NCBI GenBank assembly: GCA_947630435.1
Contig: CANRHO010000021.1
Span: forward strand, 1-9,306
Direction: 5' to 3'
DNA from: an uncultured Bacilli bacterium
Lineage (GTDB): Bacteria > Bacillota_I > Bacilli_A > RF39 > UBA660
DNA: 9,306 bases
A model generated the notes under the pieces. The model saw only the letters and a list, made by a program, of their open reading frames with translations. It was not told where the DNA came from and searched no databases. The translations under genes were made by a program, and so were the position numbers. This document shows positions 4,917 through 9,306 of this stretch, piece after piece (positions within the stretch are counted from its first letter, which is position 1; every line of letters starts with the position of its first letter).

Positions 4917-6692
4917 TCACCATTTCTTACTGCATTTTTTATTATTTAATTTTCCTACACTTTGTACATATTTATTACATTGTTCCAATATTTCTGCACA
5001 TGATAAATCTTTACAATTCAGATGAAACGATAATCTGCGATGAATCTCTTCTCCATAGCCAAACTCACTAATAGTAGTAATATCAAAACCGTCTTTAAAA
5101 TATACTTCTGATTTATCTTTTGTACTATAAAACATAACATTTATACCTTCCATATCAAATGATACTGTTGACTCTAATCCTAAGCTTTCAAAAATTTTCT
5201 TTACATAATTTTGAAATTCGGCAGCAAATCTTAAATTTTCAAAATTATTTATTTCGTTAAAAGATTTATCTAGTAATTCGTTTTTGTCTACTATGATCAT
5301 ATCCTCTTCTTTTTTATTATTTAATGCTTCCTGTAATTCCGATATTCCAAATTTACTTATAATCATACTAAATGCGTTTTCATTAAAGTTTTTATCATTT
5401 ATTATATCACTTAATTCAACCATTTTATCATATGAAATAGGAACGTAATTTTCACCATTTTTTAACATACCGAAATTAATGAAAAACTTAAATAATTCAA
5501 AATCTATATTATATTTTTTGCATAATTGCTTAGTTACTTGAGAATTTAAAAATTTATCGTTAAATTGTTCACCAAAATTATAAAAACAATATGCTGTTTT
5601 AAAAAAATCATATAAAATCATCATATTTTTCATATCCAAAGAAAAATTATTAGAATTAATTACTTTACCTTGAAAGAAACTAATCATTTGGTTTCTTATT
5701 TTTATACAAACCTCTAAATGACAATCTAAAGAAGCGGCATGGGCTGGATAACTCACACATGTCTCAAGAATTGGATAACCTAATTGTTCAAGTAAGTTTT
5801 TTACGCAAATTTTTCTATCCCCATCGTATAAAATAATATTATATTTTTTTATTACATCTTTTGGAATATTATTTATTTTATCTTTCTTTACTAAAATAAT
5901 AGCATCATTCGATAAAGTAACACTACCTCTTGTCCATGTATCACTAGGGTTTTCATTTACTATTTGATCCATATGATGTTTAATTGGTTCTAGTATTATA
6001 TAATGATCTGGAAAGGTACCATATATGTGATTACCAACTACATTATTTTCAGTAAAATGAACAGTATTTCTAGTAGAAATACTTGGGATTGTTTTAGTAA
6101 AACCTTTATATGTTATATCAACCTTACCATCACTCTTACCATCAATTTTACGCCCTTCACTGCTTGTTAATATTTTATTGCTAATTGGAAAAAAGTTTGT
6201 ACAATGAACCAAAACTTTTTCATCAATATCAATGGAAGTCGCTTTTTCTGGTAATGTTTCTAAATTTTCAGTATTAATATAGATAAATCCTTCCTCTGAC
6301 ATACTAAAAGGTATTCTTTTCTTATTTTTTCCATATGGGTCTTCATCTATTGTAACATTTAAAGATTTTAACTTTTTTTCCATTTTCTTTTGCTCATTTT
6401 GCAATTTGTTTATACTTTCTTTTGTTTTTTCAATATCTCTCACCAAGGAATCAATATCGGATTTAATTTTCTCTTTTTTAGACTTATAATCTTTTCTATG
6501 GAAAAGTTTGTTATTGAAAGTTTCCAATTTCTTTAATTCTAATTTAAATTCTTTCAAAATTTTATTATGAGAGTCTAATTGCCAATTTAAACTCCATTTT
6601 TCCCTTTTTATTTTTTCTTGATTTTTTAGTAACGTATCCGTTTCTTCTTGTGACTTTATATCATTTAATAGCTTTTCATAACGTTCTTTCAT
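4917..6692 (-). CDS. Uncharacterised coiled-coil protein of 591 residues
   Basis: I do not recognise this protein's family. Residues 1-112 are highly charged heptad-like helix (Lys/Glu rich, breaks near 60-70), typical of a coiled coil. A globular region (about 125-345) has a beta-strand-like VLVHCTNF (160-167), RNTVHFTENN (208-217), HYIILEP (230-236) and SVTLSNDAIILV (257-268), then helical NLLEQLGYPI. The rest (about 350-591) is mixed, with a Cys cluster near the end (560, 565, 572 and 587). The H-x-T and R..VHFT pair faintly recalls ADP-ribosyltransferase folds, but this is a weak visual similarity. No signal peptide or membrane segment is seen. ATG 6692 has AGGAG six bases upstream. The stop is TGA straight after a TGG Trp codon. 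It lies 17 bases after the 92-residue gene and 4 bases before MYG1, so it is a firm member of that operon. The gene is certain; the function is unknown. Confidence 0.92.
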   Translation of the reverse strand: MKERYEKLLNDIKSQEETDTLLKNQEKIKREKWSLNWQLDSHNKILKEFKLELKKLETFNNKLFHRKDYKSKKEKIKSDIDSLVRDIEKTKESINKLQNEQKKMEKKLKSLNVTIDEDPYGKNKKRIPFSMSEEGFIYINTENLETLPEKATSIDIDEKVLVHCTNFFPISNKILTSSEGRKIDGKSDGKVDITYKGFTKTIPSISTRNTVHFTENNVVGNHIYGTFPDHYIILEPIKHHMDQIVNENPSDTWTRGSVTLSNDAIILVKKDKINNIPKDVIKKYNIILYDGDRKICVKNLLEQLGYPILETCVSYPAHAASLDCHLEVCIKIRNQMISFFQGKVINSNNFSLDMKNMMILYDFFKTAYCFYNFGEQFNDKFLNSQVTKQLCKKYNIDFELFKFFINFGMLKNGENYVPISYDKMVELSDIINDKNFNENAFSMIISKFGISELQEALNNKKEEDMIIVDKNELLDKSFNEINNFENLRFAAEFQNYVKKIFESLGLESTVSFDMEGINVMFYSTKDKSEVYFKDGFDITTISEFGYGEEIHRRLSFHLNCKDLSCAEILEQCNKYVQSVGKLNNKKCSKKW

Positions 6693-6709
6693 AATTGACT
6701 CCTATATTT

Positions 6710-6988
6710 TCACTTATTAGTATTGTTATAATAATTAAATTCTGCAAGCCTTTTAGATATTTCTTCTAAGTCATATATATCAGTTTCTTCATTTAATATT
6801 TTTTCTATATCAAATATTAAAGAACTTAATGATGCATACTTATTATAATCAATATCATATTTTTTTAATACTTCTACTTCATTATCACTTAAGTAAATTC
6901 CATTACCACGCATCTTGATCATGCTTTTATCATCGTAGGTATTTTTAATAAGATCATTGATGTTTATATTTTTATCGTTAAATTTCAT
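6710..6988 (-). CDS. Small acidic helical protein, function unknown
   Basis: This 92-residue protein has no signal peptide, membrane segment or cysteine. A polar lead (1-28) comes before NGIYLSDNEVEVLKKYDIDY (29-48), the helical SLSSLIFDIEKILNEE (53-68) and DLEEISKRLAEFNYYNNTNK at the end. The predicted fold is a compact, acidic all-alpha unit. A similar pattern (a GIYLSD..., Y..Y.SL..LIFDIE..LNEE... and FNYYN ending) is, to my impression, shared by small hypothetical proteins of uncultured Bacilli, but I can give no named family. ATG 6988 has GAGGAA at 7000-6995, a good site, and the stop is TGA. It is 17 bases ahead of the 591-residue gene, so the two are probably expressed together and may act together. 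It might be an adaptor or regulator, though nothing in the sequence proves it. Confidence 0.85.
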   Translation of the reverse strand: MKFNDKNININDLIKNTYDDKSMIKMRGNGIYLSDNEVEVLKKYDIDYNKYASLSSLIFDIEKILNEETDIYDLEEISKRLAEFNYYNNTNK

Positions 6989-7009
6989 ACTATATTCCTC
7001 ATTAGTTAA

Positions 7010-7018
7010 ATGATAACA
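7010..7018 (-). promoter_or_regulatory. Possible extended -10 promoter inside the operon
   Basis: TGT-TATCAT at 7018-7010 on the minus strand differs from an extended -10 by one base. The only -35 at a 17-base spacing is TTTTTT. It lies in the 52-base gap between nrnA and the 92-residue gene, the widest gap in the operon, and 9 bases upstream of the GAGGAA ribosome site. It could let the four downstream genes be expressed apart from ackA-nrnA. Confidence 0.3.
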
Positions 7019-7040
7019 TATTTTAATAAATTAAAAAAGA

Positions 7041-7997
7041 CTACTTTATTTCGTCTTCGTTATATTGTTTACACAAATTATCTAATTTATCAATTATTTC
7101 GTCCGCTTCACTAAAACTTTTTAGTTTAGCCCCACAAGCATATACGTGTCCTCCACCGTTATATTGTTCAAATAATTTATTTATTTTAACGCCTCTACTT
7201 CTAGCAGATGTTCTAATAACTTCATTTTTTACATCCTCGGTAAATACTACCCAACAAATAAGTCCATGAATAAAATTATAATTATTCATAATACTTCCTA
7301 CACTTGCTGAATCAACACCATATTTTTTTAGATCTTCATCGGTTATCTTAACATAACCTAACCCGTTTTTAGTTATTTTCATATTGAGTGATATAAAACC
7401 TTCTAATCTAACTTCAGGCATTGATCTTTTATATAATATTTCATATAATTCATTAGGTTTAACGTGATGTTTTTGGACTAAATCTAATATGACTTTATAG
7501 GTTTCTGGTTTATTAGCTCCAAATAAAAATCTATTGGTATCCGCAATTATTCCCATAAATATACTTTCAGCAGCATGTTTTGGCATTTTCAAATTACAAT
7601 CATTGCAAAGTTTAGCAATAAGTTCACAAGTACTTGATGCATCTATGTCTATTATTTGTACGTCAGAATATTTATCAATTTCAGGATGATGGTCTATTTT
7701 GATTGAATCTTTAAACTTATAATAATCCACACCATCTAACCTCTTAATATCGGGTATATCAAGTGCTATTAATAAAGCGTTTTCATACATATCTTCCGTT
7801 ATTTTATCATGCGTTCCAAAAAACTTAAACCTAGATATTGACGTACCCGCAACAAAAACTTCTTTGTCAGTAAAATTTTCTAATATTATTTCTTTTAATG
7901 CAAAAGTAGAACCTAATGCATCTGGATCTCCACCTACGTGTCTTGCTATTATTATCTTTTTGTATTTCTTTATTAGTTCTAATATTTTATCTTCCAT
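7041..7997 (-). CDS. nrnA: DHH/DHHA1 phosphoesterase, NrnA-type oligoribonuclease/pAp phosphatase
   Basis: The 318-residue cytosolic protein has the domain order and length of bacterial NrnA, a metal-dependent enzyme that degrades short RNA to mononucleotides and removes the 3' phosphate of pAp. The DHH domain shows HVGGDPDALGS (20-30) with its His and Asp ligands, ALDIPD (78-83), DHHPE (102-106), SSTCELI (121-127) and GIIADTNRF (149-157). The DHHA1 domain ends in RTSARSRGVKIN (262-273) and the substrate-binding GGGHVYACGAKL (281-292). All metal and substrate motifs are present. ATG 7997 lies 12 bases after the ackA stop, with AAGGA at 8008-8004, so it is read from the ackA transcript. Related RecJ or c-di-AMP hydrolases (GdpP) are longer and carry other domains, which this lacks. 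The NrnA name is confident at family level. Which substrate is preferred is not visible in the sequence. Confidence 0.94.
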   Translation of the reverse strand: MEDKILELIKKYKKIIIARHVGGDPDALGSTFALKEIILENFTDKEVFVAGTSISRFKFFGTHDKITEDMYENALLIALDIPDIKRLDGVDYYKFKDSIKIDHHPEIDKYSDVQIIDIDASSTCELIAKLCNDCNLKMPKHAAESIFMGIIADTNRFLFGANKPETYKVILDLVQKHHVKPNELYEILYKRSMPEVRLEGFISLNMKITKNGLGYVKITDEDLKKYGVDSASVGSIMNNYNFIHGLICWVVFTEDVKNEVIRTSARSRGVKINKLFEQYNGGGHVYACGAKLKSFSEADEIIDKLDNLCKQYNEDEIK

Positions 7998-8009
7998 TAT
8001 TAATCCTTG

Positions 8010-9185
8010 CTATATTAAATTTAAAGTATCCCTTGCAATCATTAATTCTTCATCGGTTGGAATGATCCAACACTCTACTTTAGAATCTTTTGTTGATATT
8101 AAACGCTCTTGTGCTTTTACGTTGTTAGCATTTTCATCTAAATAAATTCCAAGTACTCCTAATTCATTTATAACATCACGCCTTGTATCAATTGCTTTTT
8201 CGCCAATACCAGCGGTAAAGCAAATAGCATCGCATCCTTTCATCTCAACGTAGTATTTTGCTATGTAGTCAACTATCCTTCTAACGTACATCTTTTGTGC
8301 CAATATACAGTTTTCATCACCGGCTGCTATACCATCCTCAATATCACGTGAATCACTTGATTTCTTACTAATTGCAAGAAGGCCACTTTCTTTATTTAAT
8401 GCATTATCTATTTCTTTTGCACTCATTCCGGTTTTTTCCATAACATATGGAATTATACTTGCGTCTATATCACCACATCTTGTTCCCATGATAAGACCAG
8501 CGTTTGGCGTAAGTCCCATGCTAGTATTAATACATTTACCATTTAAAACAGCACTAATTGATGCTCCATTACCAATATGACATGTAATTAACTTAGTGTT
8601 TTCTTTACCTAATATCTCATTCATTCTTTGTGATACAAACTTATGAGACGTTCCATGCATTCCATATCTTCTTACCTTTAAATCGGTATACCATGACATT
8701 GGCACTGCGTATAAATAATTTTCTTTTGGCATTGTTTGATGGAAAGCAGTATCAAACACAGCCGTTTGAATTGCGTTTTTAAACACTTCTTTAGCAGCGT
8801 TAATTCCAGTTATAGCAGCTGGATTATGAAGTGGTGCTAAAGATGATAACTCAGCTATTTTAGATAATACATCATCAGTTATTACAACTGATTTATCAAA
8901 GTAATCACCACCTTGAACAACACGATGTCCAACGCCTTTTATCTCATCTAACGAATTTACAACATGATTAGCCTTTAGTTCTTCTACCAAAGTTTTAAAA
9001 GCTTCTTCATGATTATTTAAATCTACCTCTTTTCGTATTTTCTCACCATTAATTTTAATTGTATAAAAACTTTTTTCCATTCCTATTCTTTCCATAAGTC
9101 CAGATATTAACACTTTTTCTTCTGGCATTTCATACAACTGGAACTTTAAAGAAGATGAACCAGCATTAACAGATAATATTTTCAA
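8010..9185 (-). CDS. ackA: Acetate kinase
   Basis: Acetate kinase interconverts acetyl phosphate plus ADP with acetate plus ATP in the cytosol, the ATP-yielding end of the phosphotransacetylase pathway. From TTG 9185 the protein has 391 residues, the usual length. Visible are SVNAGSSSLKFQ (5-16), GHRVVQGG (86-93), LHNPAAITGI (119-128), VFDTAFHQTMP (143-153), RRYGMHGTSHKFV (172-184), CHIGNGAS (202-209), MGLTPNAGLIMGTRCGD (223-239) and FTAGIGEKAIDTRRDV (323-338). Family residues equivalent to the catalytic Asn, Arg, His, Asp, His, Arg and Glu fall at N7, R88, H120, D145, H177, R236 and E380. A GTG at 9194 is also in frame, but the ribosome site abuts it. TTG gives the family's MKILSVNAGSSS beginning. 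It is the first gene of the operon, and a terminator lies upstream. The stop is TAG. Confidence 0.97.
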   Translation of the reverse strand: MKILSVNAGSSSLKFQLYEMPEEKVLISGLMERIGMEKSFYTIKINGEKIRKEVDLNNHEEAFKTLVEELKANHVVNSLDEIKGVGHRVVQGGDYFDKSVVITDDVLSKIAELSSLAPLHNPAAITGINAAKEVFKNAIQTAVFDTAFHQTMPKENYLYAVPMSWYTDLKVRRYGMHGTSHKFVSQRMNEILGKENTKLITCHIGNGASISAVLNGKCINTSMGLTPNAGLIMGTRCGDIDASIIPYVMEKTGMSAKEIDNALNKESGLLAISKKSSDSRDIEDGIAAGDENCILAQKMYVRRIVDYIAKYYVEMKGCDAICFTAGIGEKAIDTRRDVINELGVLGIYLDENANNVKAQERLISTKDSKVECWIIPTDEELMIARDTLNLI

Positions 9186-9195
9186 AAAAATCACA

Positions 9196-9200
9196 CTCCT
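9196..9200 (-). promoter_or_regulatory. Ribosome binding site that fixes the ackA start
   Basis: AGGAG at 9200-9196 is one base from the in-frame GTG at 9194 and 10 bases from the TTG at 9185. Only the latter leaves room for the ribosome, and it yields the conserved MKIL start. Confidence 0.75.
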
Positions 9201-9207
9201 GTTAATA

Positions 9208-9213
9208 ATTATA
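9208..9213 (-). promoter_or_regulatory. Candidate -10 element of the ackA operon
   Basis: A perfect TATAAT reads at 9213-9208 on the minus strand, between the upstream terminator and the ackA ribosome site. The hexamer 17 bases upstream is TTTTAA, a poor -35, and the preceding TTG is not an extended -10. The leader would be very short (about 7 bases before the ribosome site). Confidence 0.4.
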
Positions 9214-9239
9214 CAACAAAATATACATAATTAAAACAA

Positions 9240-9265
9240 AAAGGTAGCAAAAAATAGCTACCTTT
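9240..9265 (-). terminator. Rho-independent terminator of the gene upstream of ackA
   Basis: A perfect 9-bp stem (9240-9248 with 9257-9265, containing GGTAGC/GCTACC) encloses an 8-base A-rich loop. On the minus strand the stem is followed by TTTTTGTTTTAATT, a good T-tract. It ends a minus-strand gene entering from the right edge. In one frame the last codons of that gene would read SYNGQN before TAA at 9287-9285, but another frame is also open, so its identity is undetermined. On the plus strand the tract after the stem is weaker (TTTATTT). Confidence 0.85.
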
Positions 9266-9306
9266 ATTTATCTATATTTATTAATTAGTTTTGACCGTTA
9301 TAAGAT

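Noticed and set aside
7021..7036. Perfect AT-only dyad TTTTAA-TAAA-TTAAAA between nrnA and the 92-residue gene
   Set aside because: No G-C pair, so it is too weak for a terminator, and such dyads are expected in DNA this AT-rich.
7864..8145. Plus-strand frame across the nrnA start and ackA end
   Set aside because: It is antisense to two well-supported genes, with no ribosome site or recognisable motif.
9285..9305. Possible last codons (SYNGQN, TAA) of a gene upstream of ackA
   Set aside because: The terminator shows a gene ends here, but two frames are open over so few bases that neither frame nor product can be chosen.
1..9306. Mycoplasma-type genetic code (TGA as Trp)
   Set aside because: Trp is encoded by TGG in the conserved NKWD of Der, and two genes stop at TGA, one of them directly after a TGG.

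Overview
The window is low-GC, AT-rich bacterial chromosome and every gene I can support lies on the minus strand, so the genes are read from high to low coordinates. TGG encodes Trp and TGA is used as a true stop: the 591-residue gene ends in TGG-TGA, and the 92-residue gene also ends in TGA. The code is therefore the standard bacterial one, not the Mycoplasma code. Firmicutes-type Shine-Dalgarno sites, a stage VI sporulation protein F gene, and Der, EngB and AckA of Bacillota type point to a Bacilli-like, ancestrally spore-forming bacterium. An uncultured gut lineage related to Erysipelotrichia/RF39 would fit, but that assignment is an inference from style, not a proven identity.

Layout in transcription order. 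(1) At the right edge, a terminator hairpin (9240-9265) closes a gene that lies almost wholly outside the window. (2) A probable operon runs from 9185 to 3770: ackA (acetate kinase, TTG start), nrnA-type DHH/DHHA1 phosphoesterase, a 92-residue unknown, a 591-residue coiled-coil unknown, a MYG1-family DHH-like protein, and a 55-residue small gene at 3770-3937 that is easy to miss because of its length. Gaps inside it are 12, 52, 17, 4 and 27 bases. The 52-base gap may hold a secondary promoter. (3) Two tandem extended -10 promoters (3722-3750 and 3681-3710) drive engB, followed by der with its own likely promoter. Both encode ribosome-assembly GTPases. (4) spoVIF follows, preceded by a sequence that fits a sporulation sigma (sigma-K or sigma-E) promoter and followed by a weak T-rich terminator. 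(5) A 428-residue membrane protein with a YcxB-like domain fills the left end.

Functionally the window joins energy metabolism (acetate and ATP from acetyl phosphate), turnover of short RNA and nucleotides (NrnA, probably MYG1), ribosome maturation (EngB, Der) and late sporulation (SpoVIF). The least explained part is the operon interior. Two different DHH-motif hydrolases flank an uncharacterised pair, and the 591-residue member has motifs faintly reminiscent of an ADP-ribosyltransferase fold. I saw no tRNA or rRNA genes, CRISPR arrays, insertion sequences or prophage genes. The longest stretch without a gene is about 120 bases.
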